Positions 36,955 through 46,557 of a DNA stretch of 64,000 bases are shown here, piece after piece. A model generated the notes under the pieces. That model was not told the DNA's origin and made no database searches. It was given only the letters and a program-made list of their open reading frames with translations. The DNA comes from AP-15 sp963788085 (lineage in GTDB: Bacteria > Pseudomonadota > Alphaproteobacteria > ATCC43930 > CGMCC-115725), in assembly GCA_963788085.1 (NCBI GenBank), contig CAWBFS010000007.1:124001-188000 (forward strand), given 5' to 3'. The translations under genes were made by a program, and so were the position numbers. Every line of letters begins with the position of its first letter. Position 1 is the first letter of the stretch.

Positions 36955-37016
36955 ATGCGCTCAGCACGCTGACTGTAAACAGCTTATAGCCGCAAGGACG
37001 CGGCAGGAGATTATCG

Positions 37017-37549
37017 TGATCGCTGAGACAACCGCGAAACCCCCGCTGCACCAGCGCGCAATGCACGAGCTCAAGGAGCTCATGTTCATTACTCTTTATC
37101 TCTATGTCACCCTCGGAGCCGTGATCCTGATGAAGACCGCGGTGCTGCATACCCAGGGCGTCCAATTCACCCCTTGGGGCATCGCCATCGTCAAGGCCGT
37201 AGTGCTGGCGAAATTCATGTTGATCGGCGAGGCCGTGAAGATCGGCGGACGCACCACCACTGGCCCGCTGATCTGGCCGACGCTACAGAAGGCGTTCGGC
37301 TTGCTGGTACTGCTGATCATCATGACGATCATCGAGGAAGCCGTCGTCGGCCTCTTCCACCACCGATCGATCGCTTCCTCGCTCGGCGACCTCTTCGGTC
37401 CTCGCCTCGAGGAAACGCTCGCCGGCTACCTGATCATGCTTATGGTCCTGCTCCCGTATTGCGCCTTCCGCGTGCTCGAGGAGGCGCTCGGTGAAGGCCG
37501 GCTGACGCGGATGTTCTTTGTCGAGCGGGAGCCAATTGAGCGAAGCTAA
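37017..37549 (+). CDS. Four-helix integral membrane protein, uncharacterised
   Basis: 177 aa from GTG 37017. It has four hydrophobic segments (MFITLYLYVTLGAVILM; IVKAVVLAKFMLIGEAV; GLLVLLIIMTIIEEAVVGLF; GYLIMLMVLLPYCAFRVLEE) with acidic residues next to helices 3 and 4. I do not recognise the family with confidence; the topology resembles PsiE-like proteins. It lies 62 bases after the large sulfatase. Confidence 0.7.
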
Positions 37550-37578
37550 GGGGAGGCTGGGGTGCGCGCTAGACCCTG

Positions 37579-37743
37579 CTAGTGCTCAGATGCACGGATG
37601 ATTCACCTCTCTTTATTCGTCATGCCCGGCCTTGAGCCGGGCATCCACGGAAGCCTGCGCGGTCCACTCCTACCGTTCGTGGATGGCCGGATCAAGTCCG
37701 GCCATCGACGAGGGTGAATCTCGTGTCTGTATCTGAGCACTAG
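37579..37743. mobile_element. MITE-like element with 13-bp perfect terminal inverted repeats and two internal REP palindromes
   Basis: 165 bp. The ends are CTAGTGCTCAGAT (37579-37591) and its exact reverse complement ATCTGAGCACTAG (37731-37743), and the outer arms continue with weaker pairing (GATTCACC / GGTGAATC). Inside are two palindromes: ATGCCCGGCCTTGAGCCGGG-CAT (37622-37644) and ATGGCCGGA-TCAAG-TCCGGCCAT (37683-37705). There is no coding capacity. CTAG at both termini may include a target duplication. Confidence 0.65.
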
Positions 37744-37769
37744 AGTTAGTCAGCAAAGAGGCACCGGGC

Positions 37770-38210
37770 ATGGCAGATGGAACCGCCGCCCATGCGGGCA
37801 GGTTCGAAGTACGGGTCACCGCAGACAGCCACTTTGCCTGGCTGCGCACCCGTCTTGCCCTCGAACGCACGATGATGTCGTGGCAGCGCACGGCCGTGGC
37901 GCTGATCGGGTTCGGGTTCGCAATCGTCCAGTACTTCAACCGCTTGCAACAGATCCCGGGAGCCCGCCCCGCCTATCTTCCAACCGCGCCGGAATTTTTG
38001 GGGCTCGCGCTGATTTCGTGCGGCGTCCTGGCACTTGTCGTTTCGCTTTGGCAGTACTTTTGGACGGTTCGCTACCTGTGGGGCGGATCGTTCGCGCCGA
38101 TCGCCGGCGTAACAAAGGAGGGAATGCGATCGCCGGTCATGGCGGTGGCCATCCTCCTCATCTTCATCGGCCTGTTCGCCTTCTTTGCGGTGCTGTTCCG
38201 CCTCACGTAG
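37770..38210 (+). CDS. DUF202 / YidH-family inner membrane protein
   Basis: 146 aa. Shows the family's cytoplasmic LRTRLALERTMMSWQRTAVA (L-A-x-E-R-T-x-x-x-W-x-R-T) leading into the first helix, then two more membrane helices (EFLGLALISCGVLALVVSLW and MAVAILLIFIGLFAFFAVLF). Function of the family is unknown. Lies directly after the MITE-like element and 70 bases before the third sulfatase. Confidence 0.85.
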   Translation: MADGTAAHAGRFEVRVTADSHFAWLRTRLALERTMMSWQRTAVALIGFGFAIVQYFNRLQQIPGARPAYLPTAPEFLGLALISCGVLALVVSLWQYFWTVRYLWGGSFAPIAGVTKEGMRSPVMAVAILLIFIGLFAFFAVLFRLT

Positions 38211-38280
38211 CCAGACGGGCCGAGCAACCGAGACCAACAAGCGCTTTCGACACCACCCGACCAACGAAGGAGATTGAGAT

Positions 38281-39825
38281 GGCCAGATCCAGAGCAGCAA
38301 CGAAACCCAATATCGTCGTCATCTGGGGCGATGATATCGGCATTACCAATTTGAGTTGCTACAGCGACGGGTTGATGGGCTACCGCACGCCCAATATCGA
38401 CCGCATCGCCCAGGAAGGCATGCGTTTCACCGACTGCTACGGCGAGCAGAGCTGCACGGCCGGACGATCGTCGTTCATCACCGGTCAGCACGGATTGCGC
38501 ACCGGGTTGACCAAAGTCGGTCTGCCGGCCGCCCCCGTTGGTCTGCACAAGGAAGACCCGACGATCGCCGAGCTGCTCAAGCCATTGGGCTACGCGACCG
38601 CGCAGATCGGCAAGAACCACCTCGGCGACCGCAACGAATATCTGCCGACCGTGCACGGCTTCGACGAGTTCTACGGCAATCTGTACCACCTGAACGCGGA
38701 GGAAGAGCCGGAACTGCCCGATTACCCGAAGGGGTCGGATTTTCCTCACTTTCGCGAGAGGTTCGGTCCGCGCGGCGTCTTGGACTGCAAGGCGACCGAC
38801 AGGGACGACGCGACGGTCGATCCGCGGTTCGGCAGGATCGGCAAGCAGACGGTCCACGACACCGGCCCGCTGACGAAGAAGCGCATGGAAACGATCGATG
38901 ACGACATCGCCGACCGTGCCGTCGACTACATCAAGCGGCAGGCTCAGGCCGGCCAACCCTTCTTTCTCTGGGTGAACTTCACGCACATGCATTTCCGCAC
39001 GCATGTGAAGCCGGAGAGCCGGGGTCAGTCGGGCCGCTGGCAGAGCGAATACCACGATGTCGATGATCGATCACGACAAGAACGTCGGCGAAGTGCTGAA
39101 GGCGCTCGACGATGCCGGCATCGCCGACAATACCTTTGTCATGTACAGCACCGATAACGGTCCAAATATGTTTTCATGGCCCGATGGGGCGATGACCCCG
39201 TTCCGGAACGAGAAGAACACCAACTGGGAGGGTGCCTATCGGGTGCCGTGCGTGGTCCGCTGGCCCGGCAAGATCAAACCGGGCAGCGTGTCGAACGAGA
39301 TCGTGGCCCATCACGACTGGCTGCCGACATTCCTCGCCATGGCCGGCGACCCGGACGTCACCGACAAGCTCCTGAAGGGCTACACGATCGGGGACATGAC
39401 CTACAAGGTCCACCTCGACGGCTATAATTTGCTGCCGTACTTGACCGGCCAGGCGGAGAAGAGCCCGCGGGTCTCGTTCATCTACTGCAACGACGACCAG
39501 CAGCTCGTGGCGCTGCGCTACGACAATTGGAAGCTGGTATTCGCGGAACAGCGGCAGCCCGGCACGATGCGCGTCTGGTCCGAGCCGTTTGTCACCCTTC
39601 GCGTGCCAAAGATGTTCAATCTCCGCACGGACCCCTTCGAGCGCGCCGACATCACGTCGATCACCTACTACGATTGGCTTGTCGATCACGCCTTCTTGAT
39701 GGTGCCGGCGCAGGCCTATGTCGGGGAATTCCTGCAGACCTTCAGGGAGTATCCGCAGCGCCAGAAGGCCGCCAGCTTCAACCTCGACGACGTGCTTCGG
39801 CAGGCTGCAGGAGAGTCACCCACAC
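38281..39825 (+). CDS. Arylsulfatase, third copy, with frameshifts
   Basis: About 515 aa, no signal peptide. NIVVIWGDDIGITNLSCYSD carries the metal-binding Asp pair; GEQSCTAGRSSFITGQHGLR has Cys in C-x-A-x-R; YSTDNGPNMFSWPDGAMTPF completes the site. The frame changes near 39055, where YHD joins MIDHDKNVGEVLKALDD. The downstream frame then runs past its natural end into the methyltransferase gene without a stop, so a second shift near 39800 is likely, the expected TAA being about 39823. The residual open frame to 41048 is not a real fusion. Confidence 0.8.
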
Positions 39826-39900
39826 GTAACCCAGCCGAACCGGATTGGAGGGCGCCGGCCGTGTTCTCCGGCCGGCGCCCAGAGGAAGGCGCGAACAGAC

Positions 39901-41157
39901 ATGGTTCGGCAAGAGACGAAAAGACCAGCGCCCGCCGATCCGGCCGACGAGGTGCGCGCCTTCTACGAAAGCCACCCATATCCGGCGCCGATCGGCGACC
40001 TGGATCGGCACCGCGACCTCTATCGGAACCCCGATCGGCGTCGGGCATTGTCCCTTCTGCTGTGGCCAACGGAGAAGCCGCGGACAAATCGAGAGATCCT
40101 GGTCGCCGGCTGCGGGACGTCGCAGGCTGCCATTCATGCGCTGCGCGAACCCGATGCTCGCGTGACGGCGATCGACATCAGCAAGACCAGCCTGCGCTAC
40201 ACGCGCGATCTTCAGCGAAAATATCGCTTGCGAAACCTCGATCTGTATCGGCTCGCGATCGAGCAGGTCGGGGAGCTCGGCCAGATATTCGACCAGATCG
40301 TCTGCACCGGTGTGCTCCACCACCTACCCGACCCGGATATCGGCTTACGGGCGCTGCGCAATGTCCTTGCGCCCAACGGCGCGATGCACTTGATGGTCTA
40401 TGCAGCATATGGGCGTGCCGGCATCTACATGATGCAGGAGTATTGCCGCCTCCTCGGCATCGGCGCCACGGAGGCGGAGCTGCGAGACCTCGGCGCCACG
40501 ATCGGTGCGCTGTCTTCCGACCACCCGATCGCCGGCGTGGCGAGGCGGGCGAAGGACTTCAGAAATCCGGATGCGCTCGCCGACGCGCTGTTGCACCCGC
40601 AGGACCGCGCCTACACCGTGCCGCAGCTCTATGCCTGGTTGGAGCGGTGCGGCCTGTCGTTCGGGCGCTGGTTCGAGCAGGCTCCCTATCTCCCGCAATG
40701 TGGGGCAATCACGAGGACGCCACATGCCGCGCGTCTCGTCTTGCTTTCGCCTCCATTGCAGCACGCTGCGGTCGAGTTGCTGCGCGGGACCATGGCCAAG
40801 CACAACTTCGTCGCCTATCGCGCCGATCACCCCGGCGACAGCCAGCCGATCACCTTCGACGGCGATGCCTGGCGGGAATACGTTCCTTTGCGTCTGCCGT
40901 GGACCCTGTGCATCCGCGACCGGGCGCCCCCCGGTTTCGCGGCCGTCCTGATCAATCGAGCGCACACCTACCCCGACCTCGCTCTCACCATCGACGCCGC
41001 ACAAGAGCGAGTCTTCGCCGCAATCGACGGCAACCGTTCGATAGATGAGATCCTGCGCGACGCTGCAGGAGCGGGTGGTGATGAGCGGTCCCGCAGGTTT
41101 ATCGAGCAGCTCTGGGAATACGATCAGATCGTGTTCGATGCGACCGGGCCGCACTGA
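39901..41157 (+). CDS. Class I SAM-dependent methyltransferase with extra C-terminal domain
   Basis: 418 aa, intact. The N-terminal RAFYESHPYPAPIGDLDRHR is typical of a subgroup. The Rossmann core has ILVAGCGTSQAAIHALREPD (SAM loop), VTAIDISKTSLRYTRDLQRK and IVCTGVLHHLPDPDIGLRAL. After residue 250 an unrelated region ends in AIDGNRSIDEILRDA plus FIEQLWEYDQIVFDA, which resembles the small winged-helix fold of PqqD-like peptide-recognition domains; this is a guess from pattern. Substrate unknown. It starts shortly after the third sulfatase. Confidence 0.75.
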   Translation: MVRQETKRPAPADPADEVRAFYESHPYPAPIGDLDRHRDLYRNPDRRRALSLLLWPTEKPRTNREILVAGCGTSQAAIHALREPDARVTAIDISKTSLRYTRDLQRKYRLRNLDLYRLAIEQVGELGQIFDQIVCTGVLHHLPDPDIGLRALRNVLAPNGAMHLMVYAAYGRAGIYMMQEYCRLLGIGATEAELRDLGATIGALSSDHPIAGVARRAKDFRNPDALADALLHPQDRAYTVPQLYAWLERCGLSFGRWFEQAPYLPQCGAITRTPHAARLVLLSPPLQHAAVELLRGTMAKHNFVAYRADHPGDSQPITFDGDAWREYVPLRLPWTLCIRDRAPPGFAAVLINRAHTYPDLALTIDAAQERVFAAIDGNRSIDEILRDAAGAGGDERSRRFIEQLWEYDQIVFDATGPH

Positions 41158-41227
41158 CCTCTGTGTCCAGGGAGCGGATCGCGGTCAACAAATGACCCCA
41201 GTAGTCAAGCGAGAGGAGAAGCGATCG

Positions 41228-42016
41228 ATGCAGCGAATCTGCAAACTGATTGCCGTCATCTTCACATTTATTGCCGGAACCGCGTCCGGTCTGGAGGAGG
41301 CCTCCGCGCAGAACGCGACCACCCCGGGCGGATACCAGTTCTTCGTGACGCCCTATCTGTGGCTCGCGAGCGTTCACGCAACCACGATGACGCCGCTGAC
41401 CCGTGTGCCCGAAGTGAATTCCAACGTGAGCACAATCGACCTCCTGTCCCATCTCGAGGGGGCCCCATTCATGGGATCGTTCGAAGCTCGCTACGGCAAT
41501 TTGGGCTTTCTTGCGGACGCAATCCACCTGCCGGTGAGCACGAAGATTACGACGCACGACATCTTGTTTCAGGGCGGCAACGCCGCGCTGGAGGCGGATA
41601 CCGGCACTGGCATCGCCCTCTACCGCTTTTTCCAGGACCCGGTGCAGTTTGCGGATGCCGGGCTCGGATTTCGCGCCTGGGGGTTCTCCGCGAACCTGAG
41701 CCTGAACCCGGGGCTGCTTCAGGGGGTCGCGGTGAACCGCTCCGCCGGCTGGGCCGACCCACTTATCGGCGGGCGCTATCACCGCGAGCTTGGCAATGGC
41801 TTCGGGCTCACTGCCTATGGCGATGTCGGCGGTTTCGGGGTCGGCGCGCATAGCGATTGGCAGGTGCTCGGCACCATCGACTATACCCTCAGCCCATCGT
41901 GGAGCCTGCACCTCGGCTACCGCAGCCTCAATTTCGATATTACGGGAAGCGAAGGCAGGTTTGGCTTCAACGTCCATATGAGGGGGCCGATCTTCGCAGG
42001 CACTTTCCGGTTCTGA
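41228..42016 (+). CDS. Outer-membrane beta-barrel protein, uncharacterised
   Basis: 262 aa. The signal peptide (LIAVIFTFIAGTASG, cleavage near EEASAQ) is followed by alternating beta-strand patterns such as GYQFFVTPYLWLASVHATTM, SFEARYGNLGFLADAIHLPV and WSLHLGYRSLNFDITGSEGR, and it ends in a terminal Phe (FAGTFRF), the usual Bam recognition end. An 8-12-stranded barrel is likely. Often such proteins lie beside sulfatase or other exported enzyme genes. GAGAGGAGAAG precedes the ATG. Confidence 0.75.
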   Translation: MQRICKLIAVIFTFIAGTASGLEEASAQNATTPGGYQFFVTPYLWLASVHATTMTPLTRVPEVNSNVSTIDLLSHLEGAPFMGSFEARYGNLGFLADAIHLPVSTKITTHDILFQGGNAALEADTGTGIALYRFFQDPVQFADAGLGFRAWGFSANLSLNPGLLQGVAVNRSAGWADPLIGGRYHRELGNGFGLTAYGDVGGFGVGAHSDWQVLGTIDYTLSPSWSLHLGYRSLNFDITGSEGRFGFNVHMRGPIFAGTFRF

Positions 42017-42055
42017 CCCTTACTCGGGAATGCCGAAAGGAAAGGGAGGGAGCAA

Positions 42056-42499
42056 ATGACGAAAACTATGGCGGAAAATCAACCGCTCACCCGTCGAATT
42101 CCGATCTCTGCAATGCGCTTCGAAAGGTTGCCAGATGGTGACCTCGCCTTCTCAGGACACGGAGCGCATGCGCTTTGGGCTCGTCGACGCCAAGATCCCC
42201 AACGGGAGCGGGTACAGCACTGGCTTGGACGACAACCGGAGGACAATCGCGCAATTAGCGAGTGAGTCGCGACGGAGTTCTCCTCCACCCTCTCGATCAA
42301 GCCGCGGATTGGGCAAATCAGGATCGCCGATCGGGCCGAGGCGCTTGCGAGATTCACGCTACTGACTACCGATAGCTCTATCGCCATTCCAGTGTCGCGA
42401 TTGGACTTGGACGTTCTCGCCGCTTTCGCCGGTCTGCCACGCGTCACATCGGAGGACCTTGCTTCCGGCTGGAAAGCCGCCGCCATCCAATTGCAATAG
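42056..42499 (+). pseudogene. Possible small protein gene split by an in-frame TGA
   Basis: One frame runs 42056-42265, hits TGA, and continues in the same frame to TAG at 42497-42499. The second part reads like real protein (STLSIKPRIGQIRIADRAEA, SIAIPVSRLDLDVLAAFAGL). The middle of the first part looks shifted. No family recognised and no start codon directly after the TGA. Low certainty. Confidence 0.3.
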
Positions 42500-42570
42500 T
42501 TTGTTCACTTTCCCGTAACATGGCTCAGCTAGGCTTTTATGACGAAATCGAGACGTGGGTGCGGTAGGGC

Positions 42571-43254
42571 TTGGTGACGAATGCAGTTGGGAAGAAATCG
42601 CCGGCAGAACTCGACAAGATCACTCTGCAGAAGGCGTATGCGCGCTGGGCTCCCGTTTACGATCTGGTCTTTGGCGCCGTATTCGATCGCGGGCGGCGGG
42701 CGGCGATCGCCGCGGCGGAGCAGGTGGGGGGCCGGATTCTCGAAGTCGGCGTCGGCACGGGCATCTCGCTCCCCGGCTATTCCTCCCAGAATCGCATAAT
42801 CGGGATAGATCTTTCCGCGGCGATGCTACGCAAAGCGCAGCGGCGGGTGGCGGACCTGTCCCTGACCAATGTCGAGAAGCTGGAGGTGATGGATGCAGAG
42901 CATCTGTCATTCCCCGATGCTTCGTTCGACGTCGTCGTGGCGAACCACGTAATTTCGACTGTGCCAAACCCGGAGGCAGCGCTCGACGAGTGCGCCCGAA
43001 TGCTCCGACCGGGCGGCGAGATGATCCTCCTCAGCCGCATCGGCGCGGATCGCGGCTTTCGGCACATGGTCGAACGGTTGTTGCAACCGATCGTTTGCCG
43101 GCTCGGATGGCGGGCCGAGTTTCCTTGGGACCAATTCGCTCTGTGGACCGAGCGGCGAACCGACGTGCGCCTGATCGAGCGCCGGCCGATGCCGCCGCTC
43201 GGTCATTTCTCGCTCCTCAGGTTTGTGAAATGCGAACAAGCGGCGGGAGCATGA
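42571..43254 (+). CDS. pmtA: PmtA-like phosphatidylethanolamine N-methyltransferase
   Basis: 227 aa, intact, soluble. Start TTG 42571 or GTG 42574. YARWAPVYDLVFGAVFDRGR and ILEVGVGTGISLPGYSSQNR (SAM loop), then IIGIDLSAAMLRKAQRRVAD, VVVANHVISTVPNPEAALDE and C-terminal RLIERRPMPPLGHFSLLRFV. This matches the rhizobial/Rhodobacter-type PmtA that methylates phosphatidylethanolamine towards phosphatidylcholine. A phosphatidylserine decarboxylase, which makes the substrate, lies 2.4 kb downstream. Confidence 0.8.
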   Translation: MVTNAVGKKSPAELDKITLQKAYARWAPVYDLVFGAVFDRGRRAAIAAAEQVGGRILEVGVGTGISLPGYSSQNRIIGIDLSAAMLRKAQRRVADLSLTNVEKLEVMDAEHLSFPDASFDVVVANHVISTVPNPEAALDECARMLRPGGEMILLSRIGADRGFRHMVERLLQPIVCRLGWRAEFPWDQFALWTERRTDVRLIERRPMPPLGHFSLLRFVKCEQAAGA

Positions 43255-43314
43255 GCATCGCAGACTGGCCGATTCGCGGCTGACTGCCAGTAGTCGTCAA
43301 AGGGGGATCTCCAG

Positions 43315-43926
43315 ATGAGTGGCTTTATGCAGACGCTGAAAGTTCAGCGTTGGGACGATCACCGCTACTATCACCATAGCCTGGTCAACCAATCGCTTCA
43401 TCTTTTGAGCGCGATCAGCTTCATTTTCATGTAGTTCTTGCTGTTCTGGGACCCGGCGATCGCGGCCTTGATCGGATGGACGGTGTCGATGACCAGCCGC
43501 CAGATTGGCCATTTCTTCTTTGAACCGAAGGGTTACGATTCGGTAAACGACGCCACCCACGAGTACAAAGAAGAGGTCAAGGTCGGCTACAACCTCCGCC
43601 GCAAAGTCGTGTTGCTGTCGATTTGGGCCTTATCTCCGCTGCCCTTGTATTTCAAGCCGACGTTCTTCGGAATGATCAGTCCGTGGGAAAGCGCGCTCGG
43701 AGTTTGTCCATCAGATCGGGATGTGCTGGCTGTTTATTGGAGTTGCCGGGGTAATTCTGCGATCCATTCAATTGTTCTTTATCAGGGACCTGCAGACCGG
43801 ATTGGTTTGGGCGGTCAAAATCCTGACTGACCCGTTCCACGACATCAAACTCTATTACAAGGCGCCGTACCATCTGCTGCGCGGCGATATCGAGGACGAC
43901 GAATTGGCGCTGGGCCACAGCCACTG
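43315..43926 (+). pseudogene. Membrane protein gene broken by an in-frame TAG and a frameshift
   Basis: Starts MSGFMQTLKVQRWDDHRYYH. At 43433-43435 a TAG interrupts ...SAISFIFM*FLLFWDPAIAAL, then conserved-looking sequence continues (TSRQIGHFFFEPKGYDSVND, VVLLSIWALSPLPLYFKPTF). Near 43700 the frame shifts to HQIGMCWLFIGVAGVILRSI and FIRDLQTGLVWAVKIL, ending in ELALGHSH. Four to five helices. Family not recognised with confidence; a DUF962-like relation is possible. Confidence 0.6.
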
Positions 43927-43946
43927 AGGGACCAGAGGCGCGTCGT

Positions 43947-45648
43947 TTAGCTGGGCGCGCGCCTAGCCCGCTGCGGCGACAATCGATGAGCGACCATCTC
44001 GCGCAAAATCCGGCGCTTGATCTTTCGGTTGCTGGCGAGCGGGTCCTCCCACCACCAGCCGCCCTGCTGCATCGCTTCGGCGGCGGTGACAAAGCGGTCG
44101 GCGACTGCCTGGTAATCGGCTTCCGTGTAATTCAGGCTGAAAATGAGCCTGCCGGTGCCGACCCAGCTCAGCGCCAGGCCTTCCGCCCGCAGATAGTATT
44201 GGAACATCCAGTTATAGGCGGAGGGCCGCGTATAGCAGATCGTCCAGATCGACGACAGGTTTGCCACCTGCACCGGCAACCCGGCATCGCGCAGACGCCG
44301 ATTGAGCGCCGCGGCGCGGCGATCCCAAATCTCGTCGAGGTCGCGGTAGAGCGCGCAAATCGCCGGTTCTTCGATGCGTCGCAAGAATTCGTTCATCGCC
44401 GCCATGACGTAGGGATGCGAGTTGAACGTGCCGCGCGCAAAACAGATATCGGCCGGCCGATCCTCGCGGAAACGTTTCATCAGATGCTTGCGCCCGCACA
44501 CGGCGCCGATCGGCAGACCGCCGCCGAGAGTCTTGCCGTAGGTCACGAGGTCGGCCCGCACGCCGAAATATTCCTGCGCGCCGCCGGGTGCGAGGCGGAA
44601 GCCGACAAAGACCTCGTCGAAGATCAATACGATGCCGCGCTCTGTGCACACCGCGCGGAGTTGCCTCAGCCAATCGGTATAGGCCGCGCGGTCGAGTTGC
44701 GCCTGCCTGGTGCTGTCGACCAAGGTCGAATCGGCCGGCGCACCGCTGTTCGGGTGCATGATCTGCACCGGGTTGACGAGGACGCAGGCGATGTCGCGTC
44801 GGCTGCGCAGCACGCGCAGCGAGGCCTCGGACATGTCCTTCAAGGTGTATGTTTCGTGCGTCGGCACCGGATTGCCGACGCCCGGCTGCACATCGCCCCA
44901 CCAGCCGTGATACGCGCCGCAAAAGCGCACCAGGTGGGAACGCCTCGTATGGTAGCGCGCGAGCCTGACCGCCTGCATGACGGCCTCTGTTCCGGACATG
45001 TGAAACGAAACCTCGTCCATGCCCGACAGGCGCACGAGGCGCGCGGCATTGTCGGCGACCAGCGGATGGTAGGAGCCCAATACCGGGCCGAGCGCATGCA
45101 CGCGCTCGATGCCTCGATCGATGCATTCCTTGTAGAAATCGTAGCCGAACAGATTGACGCCGTAAGAGCCGGTAAGATCGTAAAAGGTGTTTCCGTCGAG
45201 ATCGGTCGTCGTGACCCCGGACGAGGATTGCAGAAACGCGCCGACCGGCAAGTGCCGGCGCACATATCGGCTGAACTGAAACGGGACGCGATACGCCTCG
45301 GTGAATTGCAGATCCGAGATCAATTCGGTGGCCTCGGCCGTCAGCTCCAATGTACGGGCATACCGGTTGCGGTAGAGATCCGCCAGCCGCGCAAAATCGG
45401 CGCGGCGGTGCGCGACAATGACCTCGGGTGCTGCGTCGGTCTTGAAGATCTGCGTCTTCGTCATATTGGTAGAACGGCACCAACGACGCTACAAACCGGG
45501 CGATTCGCGCATGCCCGGCGAGCGATCTGTGCTTTGCCTTCGACAGCTCCAGCCGCGCCTTCAGGCCGACCGCCGACACAGCCAAACCCATGGCGCCCAG
45601 GCTGTAAGCGGCGGCGGTGGTGATTGCCGCCTCCATGGACGCAGTCAT
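43947..45648 (-). CDS. Class III aminotransferase, glutamate-1-semialdehyde-aminomutase-like (one frameshift)
   Basis: About 567 aa if read from ATG 45648. The N-terminal 65 residues (AAITTAAAYSLGAMGLAVSA, KHRSLAGHARIARFVASLVP) join the main frame near 45450; total length fits one extra base. The main 505-aa ORF from 45464 lacks this leader. PLP fold: GNTFYDLTGSYGVNLFGYDF, VSFHMSGTEAVMQAVRLARY, FDEVFVGFRLAPGG and the Schiff-base lysine in LVTYGKTLGGGLPIGAVCGR. Substrate unknown. It is divergent from psd with only 23 bases between, so the two likely share a control region. Confidence 0.8.
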
Positions 45649-45671
45649 TATTCGATGATTTTTACAAAAAT

Positions 45672-46543
45672 ATGACAATGCGAGCGGCATCCGCCAAAAC
45701 CCCGCTTCGGGAGGACATCAGTTTTCTGCTGATCGAACCGCATCCCGCATCAGCTGGCGAATCGGTTTTTCGGCTGGTTCAGCCAGATCGAGGCGCCGCT
45801 GCTGGCGCGAGCCTCGATCGCGATCTGGCGGCGGTTCGCCGATCTCGACCTGAGCGAATCGCAAACGCAGCGCTTCACGAGCTTGCACGCCTGCTTCACA
45901 CGAGAGCTGAAACCCGGCGCGCGTCCGGTCGACCCCGACCCGCATATTTTAACCAGCCCCTGTGATGCCATTGTCGGCGCCTGCGGACGGATCGACCGCA
46001 ACGAGCTGATCCAAGCCAAGGGATCTCCTTACACGTTGCAGGATCTGCTGATCGACCCGCAGCTCGTCCAACTCTATCGCGATGGCCAATACGTTACGTT
46101 GCGGCTGACGCCCAGCATGTACCACCGCTTCCATGCGCCGCACGACTGCACCGTCGACAAGGTCGCCTACGTTTCCGGCGACACGTGGAACGTCAATCCG
46201 ATCGCGCTCGACCGCATTGCCAAGTTGTTTTGCAAGAATGAGCGCGCAGTCATTCGCACGATACTCCGCCCCTCCGGCGATCGTGATTACCCTGGTGCCG
46301 GTGGCCGCGATTCTGGTCGCCAGCATCCGCCTGCATTTTCTGGACGTCCTGTTGAACATGCAGTACCGCGGGGAAGCCGAAATTTCCTGCCGGGCCTCCT
46401 TCAGCAAAGGGCAGGAAATGGGATGGTTCCAACACGGGTCGACCATCATCGTTTTTGCACCGAAGGGCGTCGCCCTTTGCGAATCGGTACAGGAGCGTGC
46501 GGTCATCCGTATGGGAAGGCCGCTGATGCGGCTGCCGTTCTGA
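45672..46543 (+). CDS. psd: Phosphatidylserine decarboxylase, two frameshifts
   Basis: About 290 aa. Makes phosphatidylethanolamine at the inner membrane through a pyruvoyl group formed by self-cleavage. Conserved pieces are ASLHACFTRELKPGARPVDP-like sequence, LTSPCDAIVGACGRIDRNEL, SMYHRFHAPHDCTVDKVAYV and, after a frameshift near 46262, GQEMGWFQHGSTIIVFAPKG. Another break lies near 45730. The cleavage motif, usually LGST, is HGST here; the Gly-Ser bond and following Thr are kept. Confidence 0.82.
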
Positions 46544-46557
46544 GCGGCACGAGCGCG

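Noticed and set aside
39826..41048. Sulfatase-methyltransferase fusion suggested by one long open frame
   Set aside because: The methyltransferase is encoded in a different frame from its own ATG at 39901; the long frame only results from a lost sulfatase stop.
42475..42499. Further copy of the shared motif before pmtA (GCCATCCAATTGCAATAG)
   Set aside because: The core TGCCGAA is not kept and the site is inside the end of a putative coding frame; likely chance.
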